Assembly (NCBI GenBank): GCA_902363665.1
Contig: CABJAW010000001.1
Span: forward strand, 248,001-312,000
Direction: 5' to 3'
DNA: 64,000 bases
Source of the DNA: Lachnospiraceae bacterium
Lineage (GTDB): Bacteria; Bacillota; Clostridia; Lachnospirales; Lachnospiraceae
Part shown: positions 53,056 through 63,079 of the stretch, piece after piece
How positions within the stretch are numbered: the stretch's first letter is position 1
How the letters are laid out: the number at the start of each line of letters is the position of its first letter
Program-made: the position numbers and the translations under genes
The notes under the pieces: generated by a model
Seen by the model: only the letters and a program-made list of their open reading frames with translations
Told to the model about the DNA's origin: nothing
Databases searched by the model: none

Positions 53056-53217
53056 TCAAAACTGCGAATATACAAACTTTGGTGCGGTGGAGAGGTTGGC
53101 GGTCATGAAGTAGAGAAACAGGATCAGCATCAGGGCGTAAAAACCCAGTGTCTGAAGTGCAAACTGCAGCTTCGGGTGGCTGTCAAGTTTCTTTATAAAA
53201 TTCGTAAAGGCTTTCAT
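53056..53217 (-). CDS. dltX: DltX-like membrane microprotein
   Basis: A 53-residue frame: MKAFTNFIKKLDSHPKLQFA, QTLGFYALMLILFLYFM (single membrane segment), and the end APKFVYSQF. The pattern matches DltX (short basic N-terminus, one membrane helix, C-terminal F-x-Y-x-x-F as in FIYNEF). In the family this C-terminal motif, with its Tyr, takes part in D-alanine transfer between DltB and teichoic acid. It overlaps the last 35 bp of dltD in another frame. No strong ribosome site is seen, so translation is likely coupled to dltD. It sits at the end of the operon rather than before dltA as in lactobacilli and bacilli. Assigned from motif and context. Confidence 0.75.
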   Translation of the reverse strand: MKAFTNFIKKLDSHPKLQFALQTLGFYALMLILFLYFMTANLSTAPKFVYSQF

Positions 53218-54361
53218 CTACCATTACCCATCCTTTCTTTCCGAGATGTACGCGGTCTTCGAAGAAATATTTGGTGTACTCCTGATCAGATAAATCAGCC
53301 ACTTTCACACCGTACTCTTCTGCAATTCCGCGGATTTTCTCATAGTATTTTTCTCTTGCTTCTTTCGGGAAACCGGTATAGTCGTAATAGTAGCCGTTCA
53401 CCGGCACGATCACCAGCATTGGCTCGATTCCAAGATCCTGGCACGTCTGAAGAAAGCATCGAAGATCATCAAACTCAGGTCCGCTCTGATATCCTTTGTA
53501 AGCGTCACTGTTGATCCCCTTCTTTTTCTCCAGATGCGGTTCCAGGCGCTTGTATGCCTTTTCATCAATATAGAACTGATTCTGGTTCTGTACCTCTCCC
53601 TCGTCCTGCGCTTCCTGCAGAAGTGCTTCCCAGTCCGGTTCTCCTCCGTTTCCCGACGCAGCCGCTTCCTTTTTCTCTGCTTCGCGCAGCTTTTTGGAAT
53701 TGCCAAGCAGCATCGTCTCAAACAATTCCTTCTCATTCAAAAACGCAGACCAGGCCTTCTCCCTGATTGTCTCAATCGGGTCTCCATCCTTTTTCCACAA
53801 TACATCGTCATACATCGTTACACGCTGCTGTGTCTTCTCATCAACAGACAGCAATGTCTGCGTACGGTCTGAAATATATTGTTTTACCTCATCGTTCAAA
53901 TCTTCATTTGCCATCGCCGCCGCGTAATGTGTCTCCGAGAAACGGGATGCATAAGCCTGGTCAACAACTCCTGTCTTACGAAACCACTGCGGCGAGAGAA
54001 TCAGGGCTGCTTTTTTCACTGTCATCCCCTCTGCGATCGACGCCAGTGTCGTCGCATGGCTGAGGCTCTGATAGTAACCGGCCCCGATCAGCATCGGGTG
54101 GAAATCACTGCCAGCAAAGACCTGTGCCGGATGATACGCTGTATCAGATCCATGCATAAATTCCGATGAGCCAAATACCGGGTAACCGTTTTCATCGATA
54201 TTATTCACCAGTGCTGAGCGAAGTTTTCCTTTTTCTTCACTCGGCAGTGTTCCAAGCGCAGCACTGTCCATTGTGGCTTCCCGTGTGATATAGAAATGAC
54301 ATCCCACAACCGTTACCACGAACAGCATCAGCGCCAGAAAAAAAGCTTTCATTCGTTTCAC
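53183..54361 (-). CDS. dltD: D-alanyl-lipoteichoic acid biosynthesis protein DltD
   Basis: A 392-residue membrane-anchored SGNH-like protein: N-terminal anchor (KAFFLALMLFVVTVVGCHFYI), nucleophile motif FGSSEF at residues 63-68, GYYQSLSH, and the closing Asp/His pair in EDRVHLGKKGW. It transfers D-Ala onto teichoic acid outside the cell. The start is GTG 54361, since AGGAG lies 8 bp upstream; an ATG three codons on is too far from it. It follows dltC by 4 bp. A Glu/Gln-rich insert is present at about residues 225-260. Confidence 0.95.
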   Translation of the reverse strand: MKRMKAFFLALMLFVVTVVGCHFYITREATMDSAALGTLPSEEKGKLRSALVNNIDENGYPVFGSSEFMHGSDTAYHPAQVFAGSDFHPMLIGAGYYQSLSHATTLASIAEGMTVKKAALILSPQWFRKTGVVDQAYASRFSETHYAAAMANEDLNDEVKQYISDRTQTLLSVDEKTQQRVTMYDDVLWKKDGDPIETIREKAWSAFLNEKELFETMLLGNSKKLREAEKKEAAASGNGGEPDWEALLQEAQDEGEVQNQNQFYIDEKAYKRLEPHLEKKKGINSDAYKGYQSGPEFDDLRCFLQTCQDLGIEPMLVIVPVNGYYYDYTGFPKEAREKYYEKIRGIAEEYGVKVADLSDQEYTKYFFEDRVHLGKKGWVMVDESLYEFYKET

Positions 54362-54365
54362 GCTG

Positions 54366-54596
54366 TTATCTCCTTGCTTCTACGAGCGCCAGGATTTTTT
54401 CCGGTGTATCGATGTCCGCTCTTTCCACTTCAGACGGAGAAATCACAACTCCGCACTGATCTTCCAGTTCCACCAGAAACTCTGCAAATCCAAGAGAATC
54501 CATCAGACCAGACTCAAACAGTTCCGTCTGGAGATCCTCCTTCACAACGTCATCCTCACAAATCTCTGCCAGTAAATCCAGTACTTCATTTTCCAT
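54366..54596 (-). CDS. dltC: D-alanyl carrier protein DltC
   Basis: A 76-residue acyl-carrier-type protein with the phosphopantetheine site at Ser34 (LMDSLGFAEF). It carries D-Ala from DltA to DltB. AGGAAT lies about 10 bp before the ATG. It lies 181 bp after dltB, an unusually wide gap for this operon. Confidence 0.96.
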   Translation of the reverse strand: MENEVLDLLAEICEDDVVKEDLQTELFESGLMDSLGFAEFLVELEDQCGVVISPSEVERADIDTPEKILALVEARR

Positions 54597-54777
54597 AGCT
54601 TTCTATTCCTTTCCTTATTTTTGATCGCTATTTTTCGATCTTTTTTCACTTACTTTCAATCTTTAATCAGTGCTTCTCGGTTCTCTCCATCTTTCATTTT
54701 CCCGTATACATGCCAAAGCGGTCATCTGTCATTTAGAGCAGTTTTTTCTTCGTACTTATTTTTCTGCCGGACTCACA

Positions 54778-55935
54778 CTACCATCCAAGCACTGCCATCA
54801 GTTTTCCTGAAAACAGGAAAAATCCAAACATTACAAGCTGCATCGTAATCGCCCAGGAGAGAATCTGATACCACGTTTTATTTCTATTCTTCTTGTAAAA
54901 AGATGATTTTTTCTGATACGTCTCCGTTGCCGCGAGTAATGCTCCATGGTACAGACCGTACAGAATGTACGACGGCGTGATTCCGTGCCACAGTCCCATG
55001 ATTCCCATGTCAACAAAAAATCCCACACAGGCTCTCTGAAGACGGCTTGAAAACCATTTCTTCTTTGAACTGTACATAACGAATCTTGTAAAAATAAAAT
55101 CGCGGAACCAGTGTGACAGTGTAATATGCCAGCGATCCCAGAACTCCCGGATATCGCGGCTGATAAACGGCATATTGAAGTTGTCCGGTGTCTCAATTCC
55201 AAGCACATACGAACTCCCAACCGCCATCAGTGAATATCCTGCGAAATCAAAAAACAGATAGATGCCGTATGCATATGCATAGCCAATCCAGTGATACCAC
55301 GCTGTTCCAGTCTCCAGATATCCCATAACCTTGTAAGCACCCGCCGCAATCACCATTTTGTAAACGGCACCGAGCAACAGCTTCCAGATTCCCTTTCCGC
55401 ACAGCTCCATATAATCCGCTCTGGGCAGCACCCGATTCCAGTCTGCGAGAAATCTTCTGCTCCGGTCGATCGGGCCGGAACTGAAGCTCGGGAAAAATGC
55501 CAGAAACGCCGTAATCTCTACAAGCGATACTTCTTTGATCACACCATCGTAAATCTCAATGATCATCTGCACCACGCGGAACGTCAGATAAGAAATCCCG
55601 ACAAATCCAAAAATACTCAGGTGAAACAGCGGCGTCACCTTGCACATCACGAGCGGTACAAGGGAGAGTAGCACCGCTGCATGATAAATTCCGGCCTTGC
55701 GTCCGTTTTTCGTGCGGATCTTAAAATACCCAAGGATCAGCAAGCTCGACCAGATGTAGAACAGTGCAAGATACAAAATCCCCGCCGGATTTCCCGCAAA
55801 TACAAAAGCCACAAACAGAAGCGATACCAGCAGGCTGTACCATTTCAGCGGCTTTTCCAGTGCTCCGATCACTATCGCGACAAGAAGCACGATCACCAGG
55901 CAGACAAAAAAGGAAAGTCCCTCATAGTAACTCAT
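54778..55935 (-). CDS. dltB: D-alanyl transfer protein DltB (MBOAT family)
   Basis: A 385-residue multi-spanning acyltransferase: FVGISYLTFRVVQMIIEIYDG, FPSFSSGPIDRSRRF, FDFAGYSLMAVGSSYVLGIETPDNFNMPF, the conserved EFWDRWHITLSHWFRDFIFTR, and the active-site His in GLWHGITPSYILYGLYHG. It passes D-Ala across the membrane. Its ATG overlaps the dltA stop (ATGA). Confidence 0.97.
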   Translation of the reverse strand: MSYYEGLSFFVCLVIVLLVAIVIGALEKPLKWYSLLVSLLFVAFVFAGNPAGILYLALFYIWSSLLILGYFKIRTKNGRKAGIYHAAVLLSLVPLVMCKVTPLFHLSIFGFVGISYLTFRVVQMIIEIYDGVIKEVSLVEITAFLAFFPSFSSGPIDRSRRFLADWNRVLPRADYMELCGKGIWKLLLGAVYKMVIAAGAYKVMGYLETGTAWYHWIGYAYAYGIYLFFDFAGYSLMAVGSSYVLGIETPDNFNMPFISRDIREFWDRWHITLSHWFRDFIFTRFVMYSSKKKWFSSRLQRACVGFFVDMGIMGLWHGITPSYILYGLYHGALLAATETYQKKSSFYKKNRNKTWYQILSWAITMQLVMFGFFLFSGKLMAVLGW

Positions 55936-57473
55936 CTTCTGCCTCCCGCCGTCTTTTTCTCCAGCTCTTCCTTGAGACGTTTCCGGTCTGCTTTTCCATT
56001 ATTCGTCATCGGCATCTGCTCCAGAAAAACAAATTTTTTCGGAACCATATATTCTGGTACATACGCCAGCAGTTCGTGCTTCAGCCGCGCCGTCTCTTCT
56101 CTCTCGTTTTCCGGAAGCGGTTCTTCGACCACATAAGCGGTCAGACTCTTCACCTTGCCGTCGCGCTCGTTCGGAAGCACCACGACATGCTCGATTCCAG
56201 ACAGACGTCGGATATTATTTTCGATATCCTCCAACTCAATCCGGTAGCCGTGCAGCTTGATCTGCAGATCGATCCGCCCGCAGTAAAACAGCATACCATG
56301 CTCCAGATAGCCTTTATCGCCAGTGTGATATCCCCTCACACCGTTTTCCAGGAAAAAGGCTTTCCCTGTCAGCTCTTCCTGACAAAAATACCCGGTGCTT
56401 ACCGTATCTCCAAGAATGATGATCTCACCCTTTTCGCCATCCGCCAGAGTGGTTCCATTTTCATCCCGGATTTCGATCGCAGTCCCCGGCTTTGCAGCTC
56501 CGACCGGCAGCGGATTGACCGTTTCCGCCATTTCTTTCGTCACCGTCACATCCGTAACCGCCACAGTGGACTCAGTCGGTCCATATGTATTGATCACCGC
56601 AGCCTTCGGAAAACGCTCCATCAGCTTCAGGGCAGTACGGTTGCCAAGTGTCTCTCCGCAGAATAGAAATGCCCGCAGCTGCGGCAGCATCTTTTCATCA
56701 AAGGCTTTTTCGGACAGACATACCTCCGCAAACGATGGCGTTGATACCCAGATGCCTGCCTGTGACTGTGCCAGTGATTCCATCAGCTTTTTATAATCGG
56801 ACTGAACCGACTTTTCGAGGCAGTATAACGTGCCTCCGCTTACAAGCGAAGTATAGAGATCCATCACTGACAGATCAAATGAAAATGGTGCCTGATTGAG
56901 AAACACCTTTCCTTCCTTTTCCTCCGGTGTAGTACCAAGCCCTACCGACCAGTCCAGGTAGTGTGAAAGGCAGTCCGCCGAAATCTGAACTCCCTTCGGC
57001 GTGCCGGTACTGCCGGATGTGAAGATGATGTACCAGGTATCGCCTCCAGTCACCCAGTCGGTTTCTGAAGGTGCATTACTGTTCTTTGCCCCCGCCAGCT
57101 TCCGGATCTCTTCCAGTGTCAGTACACGCTTCGTACCGGCATCCACCTGCATATCTTCCGTTGTCAGCACAGGGCCGTCCGGAAGTGCCTGCAGAATCAT
57201 TGCAGTCCTCGCATCCGGCACCGAAATATCAACCGGACAGTAACCGTGTCCCGACTTCACACAGGCCAGGAAGCAGACCAGCATCCACGGATTTTTATGG
57301 CCATACACCGCAAGCGGCTGTTTTTCTTCACCTGCATGCGCTTTCAGCCACGCTGCAAGTACATCGGAATATTCCCACAGCTCCCGGTATGTCAGTGCTT
57401 CCGCTCCGCATCTTACGGCCGCGCGTTCCGGTACGTTCTGGGCATATCCCCGTATTTTCTGTAAAATATTCAA
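55932..57473 (-). CDS. dltA: D-alanine--D-alanyl carrier protein ligase DltA
   Basis: A 513-residue adenylating enzyme: P-loop-like FTSGSTGTPKGV, NTYGPTESTVAVT, YHTGDKGYLEHGMLFYCGRIDLQIKLHGYRIELEDIE and the catalytic Lys in NGKADRKRL. It activates D-Ala with ATP and loads DltC. The start is a TTG at 57473 with AGGTGATC just upstream, a rare start codon that may keep levels low. First gene of the dlt operon. Confidence 0.95.
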   Translation of the reverse strand: MNILQKIRGYAQNVPERAAVRCGAEALTYRELWEYSDVLAAWLKAHAGEEKQPLAVYGHKNPWMLVCFLACVKSGHGYCPVDISVPDARTAMILQALPDGPVLTTEDMQVDAGTKRVLTLEEIRKLAGAKNSNAPSETDWVTGGDTWYIIFTSGSTGTPKGVQISADCLSHYLDWSVGLGTTPEEKEGKVFLNQAPFSFDLSVMDLYTSLVSGGTLYCLEKSVQSDYKKLMESLAQSQAGIWVSTPSFAEVCLSEKAFDEKMLPQLRAFLFCGETLGNRTALKLMERFPKAAVINTYGPTESTVAVTDVTVTKEMAETVNPLPVGAAKPGTAIEIRDENGTTLADGEKGEIIILGDTVSTGYFCQEELTGKAFFLENGVRGYHTGDKGYLEHGMLFYCGRIDLQIKLHGYRIELEDIENNIRRLSGIEHVVVLPNERDGKVKSLTAYVVEEPLPENEREETARLKHELLAYVPEYMVPKKFVFLEQMPMTNNGKADRKRLKEELEKKTAGGRR

Positions 57474-57512
57474 TTGATCACCTGTTCCTTTCCCCCACTT
57501 TTTCCGCTAACC

Positions 57513-57541
57513 ACCATACCACATAGTGATTGATAATTCAA
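57513..57541 (-). promoter_or_regulatory. dlt operon promoter
   Basis: TTGAAT (57541-57536) and TATGGT (57518-57513) on the minus strand, spacer 17 bp. Confidence 0.6.
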
Positions 57542-57570
57542 TGTTATTTCAAAAAGCTTAAGATTTTTGT

Positions 57571-57605
57571 AAAAAAGGGACCGCGAATGCCCCGCAATCC
57601 CTTTT
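57571..57605 (-). terminator. Terminator of ftsH
   Basis: AAAAGGGA and TCCCTTTTTT form the base of a stem on the minus strand, with a GC-rich inner part (GCGGGGC/CGCGG), followed by six T. It lies 93 bp past the ftsH stop and just before the dlt promoter. Confidence 0.8.
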
Positions 57606-57697
57606 CTGAAATTTCTGCTCTTACTAATCGTTTTTCTTTCGCAAAGGTTCTGTCTTTGTAATCCGTTTTGTATTTCTCACGTTCTGTCACAAAGTTT

Positions 57698-59914
57698 TTA
57701 CGCTTCCGTATCGGTTTGATCCGATACTTCCTGCAGATCGTTTTCCTCTGCTGCTTTCGTTTCCGGCTCTGCTGTAAGATCGGTTTCTGCATCAGTCAGT
57801 GCCTCAGTTTTCACCGCTTCCTCCTCGGCTGCGTCCGCCTCTGATGCGTTTTCTTCCTCAGCCACCGGGCCGCTAAGTGAGATCACGGACGGCGCTTCTT
57901 CCGGCTTCAGCTCAGCCGCTTCAGCTGCTTCGCTCACCGATTCCGATCCTGCTGTCAGCTCCTTCTCAGCCTCCGAAGCATCCTCCACCGTACGCTCATT
58001 GATCCGTCCTGTCGTTTCCTGCGGCTCATCACTCATTCCCTCGACTTCATGGAAGATCTTCATGAACTCTTTTCCTGTGATTGTTTCTTTCTCGATCAGG
58101 AATGCCGCAATCTTATCAAGCGTAGTGCGATGCTCGGTTAAAAGCCGTTTTGCTTCCTCATAGGAATCTTTCAGGATCTTCATGACCTCCTGATCGATCT
58201 CCGCTTCTGTCACATCCGAACAGTTCATCACCGGGCGGTTGTCCAAATACTGGCTTGCCTGTATCTCAAGTCCGATCAGGCCGAATTTCTTTGACATACC
58301 ATACTGTGTTACCATCGCCCTTGCGATACGTGTTGCCTGTTCAATATCGTTTGATGCCCCGGTCGTTACCGTGTCAAACACAATCTCCTCCGCTGCACGG
58401 CCTCCAAGGAATTCAACCAGCATCGCACGGATCTCTTTTTCCGTGTTGAGGTATTTTTCCTCTTCCGGCACATTCATGACATACCCGAGTGCGCCCATCG
58501 TACGCGGCACGATTGTGATCTTCTGTACCGGTTCAGAATCCTTTTGCAGTGCGCTGATCAATGCATGTCCAACCTCATGATAGGAAACGATCTTCCGTTC
58601 CTCCTTGCTCAGGATGCGGTCTTTCTTTTCCTTACCCATTAATACGATCTCAACTGCCTCGAACAGATCTTTCTGTGAAACTGCCTTCCTGCCGTTCTTT
58701 ACGGCAAGGATCGCACCCTCGTTGATCATATTCGCAAGATCTGATCCGACTGCTCCGGATGTTGCCAGTGCGATCGCATCAAGATCAACGGTCTCATCCA
58801 TATTGACGTTTTTCGCATGTACCTTCAGGACATCTACACGTCCCTTAAGATCCGGCTTGTCAACGATGACACGGCGGTCAAAACGTCCCGGACGAAGTAG
58901 TGCCTGATCGAGCACTTCCGGCCGGTTGGTCGCTGCCAGTACCAGCAGTCCGCCCGACGTATCGAAACCATCCATCTCCGCAAGCAGCTGATTCAATGTC
59001 TGCTCACGCTCATCATTTCCTCCGCCGTACCGGCTGTCACGGCTCTTTCCGATCGCATCGATCTCATCGATAAAGATGATACACGGTGCGTTTTTCTTTG
59101 CTTCCTCAAACAGATCACGAACACGCGATGCACCGACACCGACGAACATCTCCACGAAATCCGAACCGGAAATTGAGAAAAACGGACACTTTGCCTCACC
59201 GGCAACCGCCTTTGCAAGCAGCGTTTTTCCGGTACCAGGAGGTCCTACAAGCAATGCTCCCTTCGGCAGCTTTGCACCGATCGTCGTGTACTTACCCGGA
59301 TTTTCCAGGAAATCCACCACCTCCTGCAGTGACTCCTTCGCTTCATCCTGTCCGGCCACATCCTTGAACGTGACCCCGGTTTCCTTTTGAATATAAACCT
59401 TTGCCCGGCTCTTGCCGACGCCCATGATGCCTCCGCCGCTTCCGCCGCCCATGCGTTTCATCACGAATCCCATCAGGATCCAGATTCCAACAATCGGTAC
59501 GATAAAGTAGATCACAAGATCCAAGATCAGATTCGTCGTACCGTTATCAATCTTTTCTTTAAAGGTAACGCCTGCTTTGTTGAGCCGCTCCACCAGAAAC
59601 AGATCGCCTGGATTGCCCGTGTAGTACGTCATGGAACCCTGACCGGTCAGTGTCAGCAGTTCGTCCCCCTTCAGTTCGATGTCGATTTTTGAACTTCCGA
59701 TCGTTACGCTCTTGATATACCCTGCATCCAGCCAGTCCAGAAACTTGTCATATGAAATTTCTGTCGAAGATGAACTGCGGAACATACCGGAAAACATCGT
59801 GATTCCAAGAATCACGACCAGTGCAATCGCCAGAATTGCCATAAACGGAACTTTATTTCCATTTGGCATTCTGCCGCCGCCTGGCCGATTATCTTTTTGC
59901 TGATTATTATCCAT
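57698..59914 (-). CDS. ftsH: ATP-dependent zinc metalloprotease FtsH
   Basis: A 738-residue membrane AAA protease. Order: cytoplasmic N-terminus, membrane segment ([20 protein letters not shown]), extracellular domain, second segment ([20 protein letters not shown]), AAA domain with Walker A GPPGTGKT, Walker [10 protein letters not shown] and SRH ([21 protein letters not shown]), zinc motif HEVGH, and a ~115-residue acidic Ala/Glu/Ser/Thr-rich tail. It degrades misfolded membrane and regulatory proteins. ATG 59914 is set by AGGAGG 6 bp upstream; Met at 59929 is also in frame. Confidence 0.97.
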   Translation of the reverse strand: MDNNQQKDNRPGGGRMPNGNKVPFMAILAIALVVILGITMFSGMFRSSSSTEISYDKFLDWLDAGYIKSVTIGSSKIDIELKGDELLTLTGQGSMTYYTGNPGDLFLVERLNKAGVTFKEKIDNGTTNLILDLVIYFIVPIVGIWILMGFVMKRMGGGSGGGIMGVGKSRAKVYIQKETGVTFKDVAGQDEAKESLQEVVDFLENPGKYTTIGAKLPKGALLVGPPGTGKTLLAKAVAGEAKCPFFSISGSDFVEMFVGVGASRVRDLFEEAKKNAPCIIFIDEIDAIGKSRDSRYGGGNDEREQTLNQLLAEMDGFDTSGGLLVLAATNRPEVLDQALLRPGRFDRRVIVDKPDLKGRVDVLKVHAKNVNMDETVDLDAIALATSGAVGSDLANMINEGAILAVKNGRKAVSQKDLFEAVEIVLMGKEKKDRILSKEERKIVSYHEVGHALISALQKDSEPVQKITIVPRTMGALGYVMNVPEEEKYLNTEKEIRAMLVEFLGGRAAEEIVFDTVTTGASNDIEQATRIARAMVTQYGMSKKFGLIGLEIQASQYLDNRPVMNCSDVTEAEIDQEVMKILKDSYEEAKRLLTEHRTTLDKIAAFLIEKETITGKEFMKIFHEVEGMSDEPQETTGRINERTVEDASEAEKELTAGSESVSEAAEAAELKPEEAPSVISLSGPVAEEENASEADAAEEEAVKTEALTDAETDLTAEPETKAAEENDLQEVSDQTDTEA

Positions 59915-60252
59915 GCTCGCCCTCCTCATTTGCTCTGCACTCTGTCGGCTTTGCCACCCAGAAATTTATTCACGCCAGAAAGCGTTTTTATTATAAGGAA
60001 ACAATTCCTTTTTTCTGCCAGATTGCAGTCCTTTCTATTATAAATATACAGAATCTATAAATCAATACCGGAAATAGAAATGTTTCTAAAATTTCTGTGA
60101 AGATATGATTGGATTTGATAGCTGCCTGCCAATTGCTTACGAGAATAAAGAAAGGCCGTCCACTCTTTTATCCCGTGAACGACCACTTCTTTTTGCAGTT
60201 CATGTAGTTAGCTGCACATCCGCTTCTACCTGCTTGTACCCCAAAAAATACC
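59915..60252. other. Intergenic region between esterase and ftsH
   Basis: 338 bp. A perfect TATAAT (minus strand, 59995-59990) lies 76 bp before ftsH, without a good -35. The esterase terminator is at 60154-60184. Nothing else was recognised. Confidence 0.55.
60154..60184 (-). terminator. Terminator of the esterase operon
   Basis: On the minus strand GGTCGTTCAC pairs with GTGGACGGCC (10 bp with G-U pairs), followed by TTTCTTTATT. It lies about 70 bp past the stop of the esterase at 60253. Confidence 0.7.
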
Positions 60253-61074
60253 TTAATCTGCAAGTCCTCCGGTAAGCGGAAGCCAATTTAAAATTTTTCT
60301 GATATACGGATCCCAAAAATCAAAATTATGTACGCCTGGTCCTTCCTCATATGTAAAATCAACGCCGAGTGCTCTCATATAATCTCTGAATTTCACATTG
60401 CTTTGATAAATAAAATCTTCCGTTCCGCAGCATTGATACAATGCTGGAAGTTTCACTCCTGCTTTCATTTGTTTTTCAAGAATTACTCTCAGATCTTCTG
60501 TTTCTGGATTCAGTTCCGTTTCATTCTCTCCATACACATTCTGACGCCAGAGCTTTACCGGTCCTTCCACATCCCCTGGTGTATTCAAATCCTCCAGATC
60601 CTGAATCAGACCTCCCGAAAGACTGGCCGCTGCGCCATACTGTTCCGGTTTTGTAAATGCCGCTTTAAATGCACCGTATCCACCCATTGAAAGTCCTGCG
60701 ATAAAATTATGCTCTTTTTTCTCCGAAAGCGGCAGCAAAGAGCGCAGTATCATCGGAAGTTCTTCCGTATAAAAATTGTAATATTTTGCCCCAAATCGAT
60801 TATTTGCATACATACTATTATAACCATCCGGCATCACAACTGCAATTTTTTTCTCCTGTGCATACCGCTCAATGGAAGAAAAACGCTGCCAGTCTGACTC
60901 ATCTGCGCTGAAACCATGCAGTAGCCAGAGCACCTGGTATTTTTCTCCCGCTTTCGGGTATTTTGTTGTCGTATCAAAAAAACAGTCTCCTGAATCCGGT
61001 GTCGGAAGTGTTACATTTACATTTACACTGCGAAATAATTCTTTTGAAAAAATTTTACACTGAAAAAGTGCCAT
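60253..61074 (-). CDS. Alpha/beta-hydrolase, EstA/esterase D-like (tributyrin esterase type)
   Basis: A 273-residue esterase: VLWLLHGFSADESDWQRFSSIERYA, VVMPDGYNSMY, nucleophile elbow GLSMGGYGAFKAA, acid Asp near CGTEDFIYQ and His in GPGVHNFDFW. It matches the esterase-D/tributyrin-esterase group that often removes acetyl or feruloyl groups from sugars. No signal peptide. AGGAGG lies 4 bp before the ATG. It lies 36 bp after a second esterase and downstream of sugar ABC importer genes, which suggests deacylation of an imported glycoside (inference). Confidence 0.85.
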   Translation of the reverse strand: MALFQCKIFSKELFRSVNVNVTLPTPDSGDCFFDTTTKYPKAGEKYQVLWLLHGFSADESDWQRFSSIERYAQEKKIAVVMPDGYNSMYANNRFGAKYYNFYTEELPMILRSLLPLSEKKEHNFIAGLSMGGYGAFKAAFTKPEQYGAAASLSGGLIQDLEDLNTPGDVEGPVKLWRQNVYGENETELNPETEDLRVILEKQMKAGVKLPALYQCCGTEDFIYQSNVKFRDYMRALGVDFTYEEGPGVHNFDFWDPYIRKILNWLPLTGGLAD

Positions 61075-61110
61075 ATTTCCTCCTGTTCCAGAATTCTTGC
61101 TTCTTCTGTG

Positions 61111-62088
61111 TTATTCTGTTTTCGGCATTGCTTCAATAATCGTATTAAATGCTTCAAATGTCTTCTGTAAAGGACGGTTGATAAATGCATGCACCATTCC
61201 TTTATAAAGATGATATTCTACCGAAACTCCCGCATCCTCCAGCTTTGCCGCATACATTAATGCCTGATCCAGCAGTGGATCACATTCCGCCGAAATAAAG
61301 CATGCCGGCGGAAGATTCCGTAAATCATCCGCATACAATGGTGATGCATACGGAGAATCCGCATCTGCCGGATCTTCAAAATAATAATTCAGCCCCTCTT
61401 CCTCACTGTTGATCTTCAGAAAGTATTCTCCATTCCCGTATCTTTTCTCTGATGTACTGCGATACCCAAGCTTAAAGGCGGTCGCCGGATAAATCAGAAA
61501 CTGTTTTTTAATGAACAATTCCTTTTTGTCTCTTGCCATCAGCGATACCGCTGCCGCAAAATTTCCACCTGCTGAATCTCCGCATACGGAAATCGTATTC
61601 GGATCTCCTCCAAATTCAGCTGCGTGTTCATATGCCCATTTTGCCGTATCATATGCATCCTCTACTCCCTTTGGAAACCTGTTTTCCGGTGCGAGACGAT
61701 ACTCCGGTGCAATCACCAGTAAGTTCCCGTATTTTGCAAAATAACGCGGCACAAAATCATACACATCCAGGCTGTTCATGCTCCAGCCACCGCCATGATA
61801 AAAGACAAGTACAGAAAATGGTCCTTTCCCCTCCGGGAGATAGATCCGTACCGGAATTTCATGATCTGCCGACTGTATCACTGTGTTCACAGTTTTAATT
61901 GTCATGATTGGCTTGTAACAAAAGCAATGCTTAAATAAATTTGTCAGCGCTGCAATTGTTTCAAAATTTGTTTTAATCCTCCATTCCGTCGGATGTTCCA
62001 TGTCCATTTCCTGCGGTTCATCAATAATTGCATCCGGGGCTGCTTCCCCATATTCCGGTTCAAAATATTTTCTGTAATAATCACTCAT
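61111..62088 (-). CDS. Alpha/beta-hydrolase, hormone-sensitive-lipase-type esterase
   Basis: A 325-residue esterase of the HSL family: oxyanion motif HGGGW, YRLAPENRFP, nucleophile elbow GDSAGGNFA, acid Asp in ECDPLLDQ and His in MVHAFINR. It acts on short acyl esters in the cytoplasm (no signal peptide). GAGG lies 7 bp before the ATG. It begins 10 bp after the permease stop, so it belongs to the sugar-transporter operon. Confidence 0.88.
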   Translation of the reverse strand: MSDYYRKYFEPEYGEAAPDAIIDEPQEMDMEHPTEWRIKTNFETIAALTNLFKHCFCYKPIMTIKTVNTVIQSADHEIPVRIYLPEGKGPFSVLVFYHGGGWSMNSLDVYDFVPRYFAKYGNLLVIAPEYRLAPENRFPKGVEDAYDTAKWAYEHAAEFGGDPNTISVCGDSAGGNFAAAVSLMARDKKELFIKKQFLIYPATAFKLGYRSTSEKRYGNGEYFLKINSEEEGLNYYFEDPADADSPYASPLYADDLRNLPPACFISAECDPLLDQALMYAAKLEDAGVSVEYHLYKGMVHAFINRPLQKTFEAFNTIIEAMPKTE

Positions 62089-62098
62089 TTTTCTTTCC

Positions 62099-63064
62099 TC
62101 ATGCTTTTACTTTCTTTATAAAAAACTTCAGATGATTATGCTGGTAGCTGTCAAGTACAACTGCAAACAGGAATACTCCGCCAGTAATTACTTTTTGGAT
62201 ATACTCATTTACTCCACACAGTGTCAGTCCATTCGTCAGCATGACAATCAGAATAATACCACCGATTGCCTTTGTTACTTTTCCTTCTCCGCCAAGGAAG
62301 CTGACACCTCCGATAACCAGTGCGGAAAGTACATCCATATCCAATGTCGCACCACAGTTAGGCTGTCCGGATCCCATACGTCCAATCATCAGAAGTGCCG
62401 CAATGCTGCAAAGTGTTCCGCAGATCGTATAACAGCTTACAAAAATCCGATCTGCGTTAATGCCGGAAAGCCTGGCTGCCTCGCGATTGCTTCCGGTTGC
62501 AAAGATCTTTCTTCCAAAATATGTATACTTGAAAATAATTCCCATGATAACAACGATAACCGCTGCAATTACAATTGGCATTGGAATCGGTCCTACATTT
62601 CCCTGATAAAAAAACTTCACAATATCAGGAAGTCCGGAAATCGGAAGTCCACCGCACAGCAAATACGCAATACCACTGATAATGGTTGAAATCGCCATTG
62701 TTCCAATCATCGGCACAATTTTTGTCTTGTTAATAACTGCACCTGTCAGCCATCCAATCAGCGTATTCACAATAACTACAACAACAATTGCAAGCCACCA
62801 CGGAAGAGACATTTTCACTGTCATTATTGCAATGATTACCGTTGACAGTGCCACACAGGATCCCATTGACAGGTTCAGACCGCCTACAATAATCAATGCC
62901 ATTTCTCCCATACCCAGGATTCCCATAATACAGGACTGGCGCAGAATCGTAATAATATTATTGAATCTCAAAAATGCCGGATTTCCAATTGTAAACAAAA
63001 TTCCAAGTAAAATCAAAATCAGAAAAATAGTATAGTCTTTTGCGATATTTATTGCTTTTTTCAT
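62099..63064 (-). CDS. Sugar ABC transporter permease (RbsC type)
   Basis: A 321-residue membrane protein of the ribose/xylose/galactoside permease family (about 8-10 membrane segments): GNPAFLRFNNIITILRQSCIMGILGMGEMALIIVGGLNLSMGS, GMAIS-like MIGTMAISTIISG, FGRKIFATGSNREAARLSGI (the conserved ATPase contact), and LVIGGVSFLGGEGKV. It takes up a pentose, hexose or similar small sugar with the ATPase downstream of the edge and a binding protein not in view. 15 bp after the ATPase gene. Confidence 0.93.
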   Translation of the reverse strand: MKKAINIAKDYTIFLILILLGILFTIGNPAFLRFNNIITILRQSCIMGILGMGEMALIIVGGLNLSMGSCVALSTVIIAIMTVKMSLPWWLAIVVVVIVNTLIGWLTGAVINKTKIVPMIGTMAISTIISGIAYLLCGGLPISGLPDIVKFFYQGNVGPIPMPIVIAAVIVVIMGIIFKYTYFGRKIFATGSNREAARLSGINADRIFVSCYTICGTLCSIAALLMIGRMGSGQPNCGATLDMDVLSALVIGGVSFLGGEGKVTKAIGGIILIVMLTNGLTLCGVNEYIQKVITGGVFLFAVVLDSYQHNHLKFFIKKVKA

Positions 63065-63079
63065 AGTCCTCTGCCCTCT

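Noticed and set aside
57544..57792. 82-codon Lys/Arg-rich minus-strand frame
   Set aside because: Overlaps the end of ftsH in another frame and runs through its terminator.
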